Source of the DNA: Chitinophaga silvisoli
Lineage (GTDB): Bacteria; Bacteroidota; Bacteroidia; Chitinophagales; Chitinophagaceae
Length of the DNA: 64,000 nucleotides
Assembly (NCBI RefSeq): GCF_003412465.1
Contig: NZ_QTJV01000006.1
Span: 62,001-126,000, forward strand
Direction of reading: 5' to 3'
Shown here: positions 24,901 through 39,900 of the stretch, in pieces
How the letters are laid out: each line of letters begins with the position of its first letter
Position numbering within the stretch: the stretch's first letter is position 1
Translations under genes and position numbers: made by a program
Notes under the pieces: model-generated
What the model was told of the DNA's origin: nothing
Seen by the model: the letters and a program-made list of their open reading frames with translations, nothing else
The model's database searches: none

Positions 24901-27900
24901 TTGGTGAATGCGAGTACCTTGGCAGTGCCTACTGCATGGTGTGATTCTAATACCTTTTCAATTTCACCGAGTTCAATGCGATAGCCGCGGATCTTGACCT
25001 GGTCATCCATACGACCAAAGAATTCGATATTTCCATCCGGGAGGTATCTGCCCAGATCACCTGTGCGGTACATTCTTTCACCTGAACGGAATGGATCGCT
25101 GAGGAACTTTTCTGCAGTAAGGGCTTCTTTTTTATAGTAGCCACGGGCTACGCCCGCTCCTGACAAGTACATCTCGCCCATTACACCTGCTGGCAGTGCA
25201 AAGCCACTTTCATCCAGGAAATAGATGGCAGTACCTGTGATCGGTTTACCTACCAGGATATTGTGCTTATCTCTTATACGGAATACAGTGCTGTAGACGG
25301 TATCTTCCGTGGGGCCATAGAGATTCCTTACTTCGATCTTTTCAAAGTTAAGGTTAGTGATATGCTTTTCGGTCAATGGCTCACCGCAGAAATTGACAGC
25401 TGTTACACTACCGAGATCGGTTCTATGACTCAGTACGGCACCGAATACACTGGGAACGGTATTTAACAATACATTCTCATCGTATGGCAGGTAATCAGGT
25501 ATGGAGAAGGCATTCTTCAGGATTCTCATTTTCTTCCCTGCGGAGAGTGTATAGAAGATCTCGTATACAGAAAGGTCAAAGCATACAGAGGTTTCGGCAT
25601 ATACGATATCGAACTTCGTTTGAGCGAATTCCTCTTTACACCAGTGCACAAATGCGCTTATATTACTATGTGCAAGCATCACCCCTTTCGGTTTGCCGGT
25701 GGACCCGGATGTATAGATCATATAAATCAGGTCTTCAGGCAGTGATTTGATGCCTATGCTGGCAGCAGATAAATCAGACTGGGTACTTTTGAATTGATTG
25801 AGGTCTTCTTCATCTACCAGTACGCGGCAATTGCTATCGCTTACAATGTATTCAATACGCTCCTGCGGATAATCAGGATCGATGGGCACGTAGGCGGCTC
25901 CTGCTTTCAGAATGCCCAGCATGGCAATGATGAGCCATTCATTTCTTTCGAGCATGATACCTACAAGGTCTCTGGGTTGTACATCGTGTACATCGGCGAG
26001 GTACCTGGCAAAGCGATTTGTTTTCTCGTCCAGTTCACGATAGGTGACAGTGGTATTTTCAAATACCAGGGCAATGTGATCCGGGTTTGTTTTCACCTGT
26101 GTATTGAAGAGATCGAGGAAGGTGGTATTCTTTTTTTCCGGGTGATAGGCATGTTGCATTTGCTGCATTTCCTCCTGTGCCAGTGCATTTAAGTGATGTA
26201 ATGGCCGGGCAGGATCGGCGACCATCCTTTCCAGGATGTCTACATAGAGTTGTCCTATTTTATGGGCAGAGAATCCTGCTTTGAGTTTCCTTGCCAGGTG
26301 CACTCTTACTCTGCACCTGCCGCCTGTGCGGTTGATGCTGAGGTCGAGGTAGGTGTTTGTCATATCCCTTCCCTGGGAGAATACCGGTGTTCCTTCTTCC
26401 CGGGGGCGCTGAACATTGTTCTGCAGGCTATCGTAAATATGGAAGTCAACGTAGTTGAAGATGACATCAAATAATGGATTCCCTACTACCCTATCTTTTT
26501 CCTGCAACTGCACGATGTCCATCAGGCCCAGGCGTTCATATTCTTTCAGGCTGGTGATTTTCCGGTCTACAGCCTGGATATGTGCGGAGCATTGTTCCGC
26601 AGGGGAAACATCCAGTTTTAATGGAATGGTATTGAGGTAGCAACCTAATACTTTATCGCTGTCTTCGCAATCGGGCCTGTTGCTCGTCACGAGGCCTACC
26701 GTCACCTGCTGGCGGTAATTGAGTGTCTTCAGGAGATAGAGCCAGGCGCTGAGTGTGATGACTTTCACACTGGTGTTTAAAGCGGCGGCAGTTCTATCCA
26801 GTTCCTGTTCCAGTTCAGCATTCAGGTGTACGTAGAAGGTATCGTTCCTGTATTCATCTGCAAAGAGATCTGGTTTCACCTGGTCGGCTAATTCGGATTT
26901 CCAGAAATCGATGATGGTGTGATTCTTTTTATCTATTTCATATTGGATGATAAAGTCTTTGTAACTGGATTTTAATGGTATTGGTTTGTAGGAAGGCTCT
27001 TCACCCAGTTTAAAGTAGAGGTCTGTCAGCTCCGTCATAAGAGAAGCATAGCTCCATCCATCGATGATGGCGTGGTGTACCTGGAAGGCGAAGACGAAGT
27101 GACCTTTCCCAATATTGAATAGGGTGATCCGCCATAAAGGTGCTACAAATACATTGAAAGGATGTTTGAGTTCGGATGCAGTAAAATCACTGACGAGTCT
27201 TTGCTGTTCGTCGCCTGTCAATGTGGAGATGTCTTCATAGCTGAGTGGCAGGGTGATCTTTTTATACACGATCTGTACTTCAGTTTCATAATCACCCAGA
27301 TTAAATCCTGTTCTTAAGATAGGATGTTTTTCTACCAGGAGTGTAAGTGCGTGTTGTAATCTTTCAAAAGAGAAATCAGGCAGGGATACCTGGTTCACCA
27401 TCTGGTCATGGTAGATGCCGGATTGCGGATTGAGTAAGGATTCGAAGATCATGCCTTTCTCGATCGGGCTCATTGGGAATACATCTTCCATGTTTTCAGT
27501 ATTGCCTGATGAGAGGATACGGTCACGTAATTCGTTCAGCGCTGTTCTTACCGCCTGTTCATTTTCCCGGGCGGTACTTGTATTCCGAACTATTTCGTCA
27601 GCGTATTGATCGATGTGCAGGGAGATGGCTTCGACCGTGCTATTCTTATAGACATCTGCTATGTGCAGTCTTACGTTAAGTTGCTTACGAATGGCAGAGA
27701 GCAGGCGGAGTAATTTGATGGAGTCGCCGCCTAAGCTAAAGAAGTCATCCTTCACACCTATCTCCTGGCGGTTCAACACGGATTCAAAGAGTGCCGCCAT
27801 TTCACGCTCTGTTTCAGTGCGTGGGGCGATATATTGAACACCGGAATCCATGACCATCCCATCGGGATCAGGCAGGCGTTTCTTATCTACTTTACCATTG

Positions 27901-30900
27901 AATGTAAGGGGGAGTTTATCCAGCTGAACGAAGTAGGCGGGCACCATATATTCCGGTATGCGGGTGCTGAGGTGATAGCGCAGGTCTGCAACGTTCAGCA
28001 ATTCTTTGCTGACGATGTAGGCGATCAGGTTCACTTCTCCTTCAGCGCCGCTGCGGGCAATGACTTCGGCAGCTGCTATATGCTGACGGCTTTGGATAGC
28101 GCTCTTTATTTCTCCCAGTTCTATGCGGTACCCACGGATCTTCACCTGGTCATCGATGCGACCGAAGTATTCCATTTCACCATTTTCCAGCATTCTGACT
28201 TTATCGCCGGTTTTGTAAAGTCGTTCGCCGGCGCGGAATGGACTGGAGATGAATCGTTGGGCGGTCAGCTCTTCCTTATTGAGGTAGCCGCGGCATACAC
28301 CCTCACCGCCTACATATAATTCGCCGGGGATACCGACAGGCAGTAGTGATTGATTCCTGTCAAGGATATAGCAGCTGAGGGTCGGGATAGGTTTGCCTAT
28401 GTTGCTGATATCGTTGTCAATTTCGTATTGACCAATTTCTTTGTAGGTCACATGCACGGTGGTTTCCGTGATGCCGTACATGTTGATCAGGCGGGTAGAT
28501 GGGTACCTGTTTTTCCAGGCAGCGAGTTTGCCGGGTCTGAGGGCTTCTCCGCCGAATATGATATAGCGGACTTGCAATGCAGCATCTTCAGTTTCAAATT
28601 CCTGCCTGATTAAATTATAGAAAGAGGAAGGCGTTTGGTTCAGGATGGTGATGCCCTGCTGTTTCAATAAATTCAGGTAGGCAGCCGGATCTTTTGCAGT
28701 CAGAGAAGGCACCACTATGAGTCTGCCTCCTGCCAGTAAGGCACCATACATTTCCCATACAGAGAAGTCGAAGCAATAGGAATGGAACATGGTCCAGCTG
28801 TCATGCTCATCGAAATCAAATAATGGGGCATCGTTGGTAAAAAGGCGGACTACGTTGTTATGCTGGATCAATGTGCCCTTGGGATTCCCGGTTGTACCGG
28901 ATGTGTAGATCACATAGGCCAGGGATGCAGGCCCTGCGGTGATTACAGGATTCTCTTTGGAATAAGCATCCTGTTGTTCCCTGAACAGGTTCAGTTCTTT
29001 TTGGTCTATCATCACTTTGCACTGACTGTCTTCCAGGATGTAGTCAATACGTTCTGCCGGGTAATCGGGATCAACAGGCACATAGGCAGCACCAGCCTTA
29101 AGTATGGCGAGGATGCTGATCACCATCCATTCACTGCGTTCCAGGCAGATACCGATCAGGGTATCAGGATGCACTTCGTAGTTTTGTTTGAGGTAGTGAG
29201 CTAACTGGTTGGCCACTTCATTGAGGGCCGCGTAGCTGAGCTGCCTGTCTTCATATACTACTGCAATGTTTGCGGGGAACATTGCGACCTGTTCTTCAAA
29301 GAGACCAATAATTGTTTGATGACGGGGATAATCAACCAGGGCATTATTAGCTGCTTCTATTAATTGGTGTTGTTCATCTTTACTGATGTAACTGAGCTGG
29401 CTGATGGTGCCGGCCGGGTTTTCTACAGCTTGTGCAATCAGGTTGAACAGGTGATGTGTGAGCCGTTCTATTTGTGCAGGTTCATAACAATTGGTATTGT
29501 AGCTGAACTGAATGTCCATCACATCTCCCGGGATGATCACTATTGAGAGGTCGTAGTTGGTTTGTTCAAAGTTATTGAAAGAAAGTAGGGAGAACTGTTG
29601 GTTGTCTTCCACGCTCTTCTCAACCACTTCCTGTACAGGGTAGTTTTCGAACACGAGGATGTGATCGAACAGGTTCCTGCCTGGTTCACTTTGCGACTGT
29701 ACTTCGGCCAACTGCACATAGTGATGGCTGGTGCTTTCAATACTGCTTTGTTGTACGGATTGCAGGGTTTCTTTTATGGAAGCATTGTCCTTTAGATTTA
29801 CTCTTACAGGAATGGTATTGATAAAGAGGCCGATCATTTCTTCAATGCCTTCCACTTCAGGTGGACGGCCGGATACCACAGTGCCGAATACTACATCGTC
29901 GGTATCGTTATACCTGCTGAGCAGGATGCCCCACATTACCTGAATAAAGGTGTTTTCCGTGATACCAATCTGTGCACAGAGCTGGCTGATTCCTTTTCTC
30001 ACAGGACCTTCCAGGTAGAGGGATCTTTTTTGCCCTTCGTATGGCCTGCCGGTAGCACTTGCAGTGCGGGGCAGGCTGGCGATGGTATCATAGCCCTGCA
30101 GGTAGGTATGCCAGTAGGCCAATGTTGCAGCCTTATCTTTCCGGGCGAGCCAGTTGAAATAGGTGGAATATGGGTATACTGGTTTGAGGTCCGGGTTAAT
30201 GCCCTGAGAAAGTGCGTGGTAGTATTGGAAGAATTCTTTGATGAGGATACTGCCACACCAGCCATCCATAAGGATGTGGTGGAAGCTCCAGATGAATTCG
30301 TAGGTATCATCGCCGAGACCCAATACAGTCAGGCGCATCTGGGAACCGTTGTGAAGGTCGAATCCGAGAGAGCGGTCTTTATCTCTATAAGCAATTACGT
30401 CGTTCTCATTTATTGTTTCATAATTAAAGATGCCGCTTACATTCTTTTGCACTACCTGTAAGAGCAGTTCAGTAAATAAGGTGCGTAAGATGGCATGGCG
30501 GGCTACCAGGAGCTGGTAGCTTTGTTCTAATAGCTGAACATTCAGCTGACCACGGATGCGATAGCTGAGTTGTTCGAAATAAGCAGCGGCTTCCGGGTTG
30601 GTAGCCCAATGATAGTAGAGACCTTCCTGCAGCGGACTGAGTGGGTAGAGGTCTTCTATAGTATAGCGGGTGCTTAATTCAGCGAGTTCGGCGATCTGTA
30701 AACCTTTGTATGTTAGATCTACAGGGGTCAAATGTTCTGTGCTTTCCTGGCTCAGTTCTCTGATCAGCGTTTCCAGGTGACGGCGATATGCGGATAAGAG
30801 AGATGCGATGGTAGCTGCTTTGTACTGCTGATCACTGTAGGTGAATGTGAGTTGCAGGCGGCCTGCAGCTATCATGCCGGATACACCCAGCTGTACATCA

Positions 30901-33900
30901 CGTTCCATCAATGGGGAGAAATCACGGCCGTGGGCTTCATTGGCGTAGGTGAAGTTGTTGCTATCTGCATTGGAGACATTGCTGCCAAAATCACCCAGAT
31001 AGTTAAAGTTAACAGCGGGTGCAATATTGTAAGCATGCCCTTTCAGATAGCGCAGTACACCATAGCCGATACCTTTGTTAGGAATGCGGTGAAGTTGTTC
31101 TTTTACGCTTACTAACTGTTCGATCTGGTTTTTATAACCCATATCAATTATTACAGGATATAAGGTCGTAAACCAGCCTACAGTACGGCTGACATCTACA
31201 TCTATCCCGATGTCTTCACGACCGTGGCCTTCCAATTGGATGGCAACACGGGGAATCCGGAAGGTATCTTCTATAGCAAGGGCCAGGCTGCTAAGCAGGA
31301 TATCGTTGATTTCCGTGCGATAGGCTTTGTAGCAATGATGCTGGAGATCTGCCGTGAGTTGCTCATCCAGTACAAATGAGGAGGATACAGTGTCTTTAAT
31401 AAAATTGCTGCCATCCTGATGATCAAGGGGGAATGCAGGTAAAGGAAGGGCGGCTTTCTCTGCCCAGTAAGCTTCTTCATTAGTAGTATTATACTTGCGC
31501 AATTGCTGTTGCCAGTATTGGAAGGAGTCAGTTTTTTGTGGTAAGGAGAAAGGAAGGCCCTGGGTAAACTGATCATATAGAGCACTGAGATCTTCCAGCA
31601 GGATCCGCCAGGACACCCCATCTACAACCAGGTGATGGATTACCAGGAGCAGGCGATCATGGAACAGGCCGGCCCTGAGTAATGGACCGTTTGAAAGGTC
31701 AATGCCGGATTGGAGTTGTTCGTAATATGGAAGTGGTTCGTTGGTATCGAGTACTTCCAGGTGATAGCCTTGTGCAATGCCCAGGTTTTCCTGTTGCCAG
31801 CCTTCAGGAGTTTGCCTGTACACCATCCGTAAAGCATCGTGATGCATTACCAATGCTGACAGTGCCTGTCTAAGGGCGGTTTCATGGATGGGGGTACTGC
31901 TCTTCAGCAATACGGACTGGTTGAAATGATGCTTTTCAGGAGCATTACTTTCCAGGAAGGCAATCTGGATAGGTCCCAGGTCAACAAGTCCTTCTACTGT
32001 ATGCTGGTCAATTGTGCGGGTGACAGTCCTGATATGCAATGCCAGATCTGACAGTATTGGATAGCGCATCACATCTTTGATGCTCAGTTGATAGCCACGT
32101 TTCCTTAAGCGGGATACTAACTGGATGGACTTGATGGAGTCGCCGCCGAGTATAAAGAAATTATCCTGGATGCTGACAGGGCGTTTCTTCAACACTTCTT
32201 CAAATACGGCTGCCAGCTGTTGTTCTTTTTCATTGCGGGGGGCTACATATGCTTCGGTAGAAGATTCTCCCGGTGCAGGTAAGCGCCTTCTGTCGATCTT
32301 ACCATTTACGGTAAGTGGGATCTCTTCCATCTGTACAAAATGGGAAGGGATCATATAAGCAGGGAAACCGGCCATCATAAATTCCCTGATTCCATCTGCA
32401 GTTTCATTATTAGTTGAAACGAAGTAGGCGACCAGTTTTCTATCGGCATTGTCTGCGCCGCTGGCTATAACGGCAGCGGTGCTGATACCTGGATAAGCTA
32501 ATAAAGCTGTTTCAATTTCACCGAGGGAGATGCGGTAGCCGCGGATCTTCACCTGGTCATCATTCCTGCCCAGGAACCTGATATCACCATCTGGCAGCCA
32601 TTCGGCGAGGTCACCTGTTTTATAGATGCGTGCATTGTTCCGGAACGGATCAGGCAGGAATTTTTTATCGGTGAGTGCAGGATTGTTCAGATAACCAGCG
32701 GCTAACTGGGCACCACCGATGTATAATTCGCCAGGCACTCCTATGGGGCTAAGGTCATTATGCTTGTCCAGGATGTAGATATACATATTGGCGATAGGCT
32801 GACCGATCAAAACAGGGGTATTCTCTTCCAGCTCTTTGACGATACAACCCACTGTAGCTTCGGTAGGACCATATTCATTATAGACCCTGATATGCGGATT
32901 TATTTTTTTCAGGATGGATACATGCTTCGGCGTAACTTCTTCTCCGCCTACGATCGCGACTTCCATCGTAGAAGAACTAAGGTCCAGGTGTTCCAGGATA
33001 CTGATATGGGAAGGGGTCAGTTTGATGCTGTTAATACCACTATCCGGGCTAAAACTATATTGAAGAATAGCTGCCAGTTCTTCGTTCGGACCGAATACCT
33101 CCAGGCGGCCTCCTGTAGTCAGGGGGCAGAAAATGCTGGTGATGGTAAGATCGAATGAGAGGGATGTAAATAAACCGAAACAGGGAAGTGCTGTAAAATA
33201 CCAGGAGGTGGCCCATTGAATGTAATTATACAAACTGCCATGTGTGATGGCACAGCCTTTAGGAGCAGCGGTGGAACCGGATGTATAAATTACATAAGCC
33301 AGGTCAGTGGGTTTGGATGCAGCTGCTTCAACAACATTGTTATATTCAGCTGCTGTGTTTTGGAAGTGCGCCAGGACATGATGGTCTATCAGCAATTTGC
33401 AGGCGCTATCCTCCAGCATATAATCAATCCTCTTCTTCGGGTAAGAGGGATCAATAGGCAGATAGGCAGCACCCGTTTTAAGAATTCCTAAAATAGTAAT
33501 AATCATCCATTCACTCCGTTCCAGCAGGATTGCTGCCAGCTCACCTTGTTGTAATGCATAGTTTTTATGCAGGAAATTGGCGAAGCGATTGGCATGGGCA
33601 TCCAGGTCTGCATAGCTCATCGTATTGTTATTAAACAAGAGGGCCGCAGCATCAGGGTGATTATTTACCTGACGATCGAAAAGTGCGAGGATGCTGCCAT
33701 CCGCTTCGTATGCGGTGGCAGTATTATTAAAACCATGGATGAGTTGATATTGCTCATCATGATCCAGCATGGCCAGATCGCGAACGGCTTTACCGGGATT
33801 TTGGACAGCCTGCGTGATGAGGGTATAAAAGTGTTTGCTTATACGTGAGATGAGGTCTTCATCGTAGCGGTTGGCGTTGTATATAAAACGGATTTCGAGG

Positions 33901-36900
33901 GATTCTCCTGGAAGGACAACGATGGTAAGGTCATAGTTTGTTTGTTCTACAACATTGGCGCTAATCAATGAAAGGCGGGGTTGCTCTTCACTGGCTGATC
34001 CGGAGCCCAGCATATCCTGTACCGGGTAGTTTTCATAGATCAGGATATGATCAAACAGGTTCCTGCCCAGTTCACTTTCGCCCTGTACTTCTGCCAGTTG
34101 CACGTAGTGATGACTGGTGCTTTCAATACTTCCTTTTTGTACATCCTGCAAGAGGGTTTTCACCGTACTGGAATCATTGAAGCGGATGCGCACGGGTACA
34201 GTGTTGATAAAGAGACCAATCATGTCTTCAATACCAGCGACATCGCCGGGACGGCCTGCTACGACAGCACCGAATATCACATCATCGGTATTGTTGTATT
34301 TGCCCAGCAGGGTACCCCAGATGCCCTGGACAAAGGAGCTTTCGGTGATACCGAGATCCGCGCAGAGATCACGGAGGCCTGTGCGGATGTCTCCAGCTAC
34401 AAATAAGGACTGCTTTTGTGATTGGAAGACAGTATCAGCTGCTATATTCTTTGAAGGCAGGGTGCTTAGTGACTCGTAGCCTGACAGATATTTTTTCCAG
34501 TATGCAAGTGTGGCTACCTTATTTTGCTTTGCCAGCCATTCGAAATAAGCGGAATAAGGATGTACGGGTTTGAGTTCGGGCAACTGGCCTTGCAGCAGTC
34601 CATAGTATAGTTCAAAGAATTCTTTGATGAGGATACTGCCACACCAGCCATCCATGAGAATATGATGGAAGCTCCAGATGAACTCATAGGTATCTTCTCC
34701 CAGATCCAGGATAGCCAGGCGCATTTGCGAACCAGTATGCAGGTTGAAACCACGGGATCGATCGGTAGCGCGGTATGCTGTTACCATTTCTTCCGGAGTT
34801 CCATTTATAAGTTGATAATGAAAATCTCCTTTTACATTCTTTTGCACTACCTGTAATAAGGTGTCACCTAAATTCTCTGTAAAGAAGGTACGGAGAATGG
34901 CGTGGCGGTCAACCAGGAGCTGGTAGGCCTGTTCCAGCAGCCGGATGTTTAATTCCCCACGGATGCGGTAACTCATCTGTACAAAATAGGCGGCAGCATC
35001 TGTATAGCTGCTCCAGTGGTAGTAAAGACCTTCCTGCAGGGGGCTTAGCGGGTAGAGGTCTTCTATTTCAATTTTTTCTGTGAGTTGGGCCAGTTCTGAT
35101 ACCTGCAATTCCTTGTAGGTAAGATCGACAGGACTCAGGTGTTCTTTCGTTTCCTGGCTCAGTTGAGTGATCAGCGCTTCCAGGTGACGGCGATAAGCAG
35201 ATAATAAATTATTTATCGTGGATGCTTCGTATTGCTGCCTGCTATAGGTAAAACTAAGCTGCAAACGACCGCCGGCCATCAGGCCAGAGACTGCCAGCAA
35301 TACATCGCGTTCCAGCAGCGGGGAGAATTCATGGCCACGGGCTTCGCCTGTATAGGTAAAATATTCTTCTTTGTCATCCGCCACTACGCTGCTGCCAAAG
35401 TCGCCCAGGTAGTTAAAGCTAAGGGCTGGCTGCATCCTGTAGTCAAGGCCGGATAAATGGCGTAATAAGCCGTATCCCAGCCCTTTCTGTGGAATTCTAT
35501 GCAAGCGTTCCTTCACACCTACAAGTTGCGCTATACGGTCTGTATACCCCATTTCCAGCACTACCGGGTACAGGGTGGTGAACCAGCCTACGGTACGACT
35601 CACATCTACATCCATTCCAATATCTTCCCGACCATGACCTTCCATCCGGATGCCGACCTGTGACAGGCCGAAAACTTCCTCTAAGGAAAGGGCGAGTCCT
35701 GCCAGTAAGATATCATTGATCTCTGTGCGATAAGCTTTGTAACAATGGTGCCGGAGGGCGGTAGTCAATTCCTCTTCCAGCACAAAAGAAGCAGCGACTG
35801 CATCTCTGACCAGGTTTGTGCCATCCGGGGTATCAACGGGGAATACAGGCAATGTATGTGATTCCAGTTCAGACCAGTAAGGAAGTTCATGCGCTACATT
35901 ATAAGCGCGCAATTGCTGTTGCCAGTATTGGAAGGAATCTGTTTTTTGTGGTAAAGAGAATGGTACACCCAGGATATGCTGGCCATATAAGGAGCTGAGG
36001 TCTTCCAGCAAAATACGCCAGGAGACACCATCGACAACCAGGTGATGAATGACCAGCAGCAGGCGGTCTGCATCTTCACCATGGAATAAGCCGGCACGCA
36101 GTAATGGGCCATTTGCAAGGTCAAAGCCTGACTGGAGTAATTCGTAGTATGGCAGCGGGTCATTGGTAGTATGCACTTCCAGGTGATAGCCCTGATCAGC
36201 GCCCAGGTTTTCCTGTTCCCAGCCATCAGGGGTATTTCTATATACCATTCGCAATGCATCGTGATGCAGAACTAATGCGGACAGGGCTTTTGCGAGGCCG
36301 GCTTCATCAATGCGGGGATTACCTTTTAGTAAGACAGACTGATTAAAATGATGTTTATACGCTGCTGTACCTTCTGCCAGGAAAGAGGATTGAACTGGCC
36401 CTAATGGAACGAGGCCGGTTACAATTCCCTGGTCTGCTACGCGGCTAGCCACATGTACGTGGAGACTGAGATTGATAATCTCCGGATAACGGAGAATGTC
36501 CTGGATTGAAACACGGTAACCGCGTTGTTTTAAGCGGGAAGCAATCTGGATAGACTTGATGGAATCGCCACCGAGTACAAAGAAATTATCCTGGATGCCG
36601 ATGGGCTGTTTGTGTAATACCTGTTCAAATACGGCTACCAGTGCCTGTTCTTTTTCATTGCGGGGAGCGATGTATTGTACGCCGCTGTCCATGTCCTGTC
36701 CTTCGGGAGACGGGAGGCGTTTCCTATCTACCTTACCATTTGGAGTCAATGGGAGTTCATCCAGCTGTACAAAGTGGGCAGGCAGCATATATGCCGGCAG
36801 GCGTTCACCCAGGTATTGGCGAATTGCTGCGATCGTCAGGGCTTCGGGACCTGTGATGTAGGCTACCAGCTCCTTCTCTCCTGTTGCCTGCTCACGGGCT

Positions 36901-39900
36901 ATGACAACTGCAGATGAGATACTTTCATGTGTCTGGAGCACCGCTTCTATTTCACCTAATTCAATACGATAGCCACGGATCTTAACCTGTTCGTCTTTAC
37001 GACCCAGGAATTCTATATTACCTTCCGGCAGCCAGCGACCCAGATCGCCGGTCAGGTACATACGTTCTCCGGGACGGAATGGGTTGGCTACAAATTTCTC
37101 TGCCGTCAGTTCGGGGCGATGCAGGTATCCGCGGGATAAGCCATCGCCTGCTACACAGATTTCACCAGCCACACCAATTGGCAAGAGTTGTTGCCTGTCA
37201 TCAAGAATATAAGCGTAGCTATTGCTAATGGGGCGGCCTACAGGGATATTGCCGGATACTTCCGCAATATCGTAGGTCAGTGAGAAGGTGGTATTTTCTG
37301 TAGGACCGTAACCATTGATGATTTTAAGATCAGGGTAATGACTGCGCAGCTTTGCAATATGGACGGGAGACAAACGATCACCACCTGCGAGCAGGGTGCG
37401 GAGTCCGGCGAAAAGAGAAAGATCACCGTCTACCAGCTGATGCAGCCAGCCTGCGGTGAACCAGATGGTATCTACTTTTTCTGTTTGCATTAACTGTGAT
37501 AAAGCAGCAGGTTCAAGCAGTACATGTTGTGGGCATAACACCAGGCAACCGCCATTCAGCAGGGCGCTCCAATATTCAAAGGTAGTCGCATCAAATGATA
37601 AGGCACCGGTGGACAGCACTACTTCGTGTCCGCTTAATGCTACGAACTCAGTGTTCTTTACCAGTCGTACTACTGCCCGATGTTCGACCATGACTCCTTT
37701 CGGGCGGCCGGTAGAACCGGATGTATACATAATATAGGCGAGGTCATTGGCTGAAATGGCCACCGGGATATTTTCTTCCTGGTTAGCAGTCTGCAGGAAT
37801 CCCTGTATAAATGCCTCATCTATGACTACGCGGGTACCGCAATCACTCAGCATATCCGCGACACGTTCAGCAGGGTATTCCGGATCTACCGGCACATAGG
37901 CTGCACCGGCTTTCAGGATAGCAAGCACGGATATAATTACCCATTCACTACGCTCTAAACGGATACCGACCAGGTCATTATTTGCAATTGCATGTTCGCT
38001 GCGGAGGTAATCGGATAAGCGATTACTTAATTTATTGAGGGCATTGTAGGTGAAGCGATTTTCGCCAAAGACCAGCGCTGTCTTCTCCGGTGTTTGTGTC
38101 ACCTGCCACTCAAACAGTGCGGTGATCGTAGCATCACGGGGATAGTCAGTCTCAGTAGCGTTAAAAGAATTGAGGATCTGGTCTTTACTGTTGCTGTCAA
38201 GGAAACTGGCAGTCGTAACATCCTGTTCAGGATTAGCAACAAATGCCCGGATCAGTTCTTTCAGATGTGTGCCGATAAGGCTTACAGCGGAATCATCGTA
38301 TTCATTGCCATTATAGTTAAAGATAAGATCCAGTTGCTGTGCTGCGGGCGCTATGATTACGTTAAACGGATAGTTTGTCTGTTCCTGGCTGTCCATGGAC
38401 ATAATGCGGAGATGCTCACCTGTTGATTCACCGGATTCCAGTTCTTCTTCCAGCATTTCCTGGATAGGATAGTTTTCAAAAACGATGAGGTGATTGACAA
38501 GGCTTCTACCCTGCAAACTCCTGTTCTGGATTTCAGAAAGCGATACATAGTGATGCGGCACGGCTTCAATAGCTGCGGCATGGGACTGTTTCAGGAGGCT
38601 GGTAAAACCTGTACCGGGTTCAAAGCTGATCCTGACAGGAATAGTATTTACAAACAAGCCGATCATTTCTTCGACCCCATCCAGTTCCCCGGGACGACCT
38701 GAGACAACGGTACCCATCACGACATCAGTCACACCGTTGTATTTAGCCAGCAGCACCCCCCATACCGATTGCATGAAAGTATTTTCAGTGACCCCATTGT
38801 TCCAGCAGATCTTCCGGATTAGGTCTGTCGTTGATTCATCCAGTGAGATTCGCTGCTGGCGGACATTATAAGCAGTGTTACCGGCATTCCTGAAGGGCAC
38901 CATCACCGTGTCTGTAACACCATTGAGATAATTGCTCCAGAAGTCGAGTGACTGCCATTTATCGTGTTGTTGTAACCAGTGGATATAGTCGCGGTAAGGG
39001 CGGGGAGCAGGGAGCGATGAGATTCCTTCGCGATAGATGGTATAGAATTCCTTTATGAGGAGGCCGGCACACCAGCCATCCATCAGGATGTGGTGGTGTG
39101 TCCATACAAATTCATATTGATCCGTATCCAGTTTATACACCGTCAGGCGCATCAGGGCGGAGGTTTGCAGATCAAAGCCCTGCGTGCGGCCGGCATCTTT
39201 GACGGCTGCGTCAATTCCTTCATTGTAGGTGAACCCTGTCTTCATCTCTTTCCTGACTACCTGTAGTAATTTGCCTCCGTATTCGTGCGTGAAATTGGTG
39301 CGGAGCACATCATGTCTTTCCACAATACTATAGAATGCGGCTTCCAGGAGTTGGATATCCAGAGATCCATGAATACGGTATGACAGCTGTTCTACATAGG
39401 TAGTGCTCTCCGGGGCGGACAACCAGTGATAATATATCCCTTCCTGCAATGGGGAGAGCTGGTATACATCCTGCACCATTCCCTGCTCCTGGAGGGATGC
39501 GAGTTCGGTAGTACTTAATTCCGGGTAGCTAAAATCGCCGGGGGTAATATGTTTTTCCGGAGTGTGGGACAGGGCTTCGATGAGATCGCGGAGCCTGTTT
39601 TCATAAGAAGATTTCAGCTGGTCTATGCTATCTTTTGTGAACAAGGTACTGCCGTACCTGATATCGGTGTGCAGCTTTCCCTGCACGATCATGCTGGTGA
39701 CGGAGATACGCCAATCGTAGATAATGTCAGGACTGATATCTGCACCATGGCGATAAGCAGACATTTCGAATTGATCTTTATTTTCAGAGACACCGGTGCT
39801 CTGATCGAAGTCACCGAGGTAGTTGAATACAATATCAGGTTGTATAGCGTATTTAATACCGGCAGGATCTGCATAACGAAGCATGCCATAGCCGATACCC

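Noticed and set aside
32250..33800. TSGSTAAPKG read as inactivation of the Asn adenylation domains
   Set aside because: All other core motifs are intact and the variant occurs in two domains with the same complete pocket, so loss of function is not supported.
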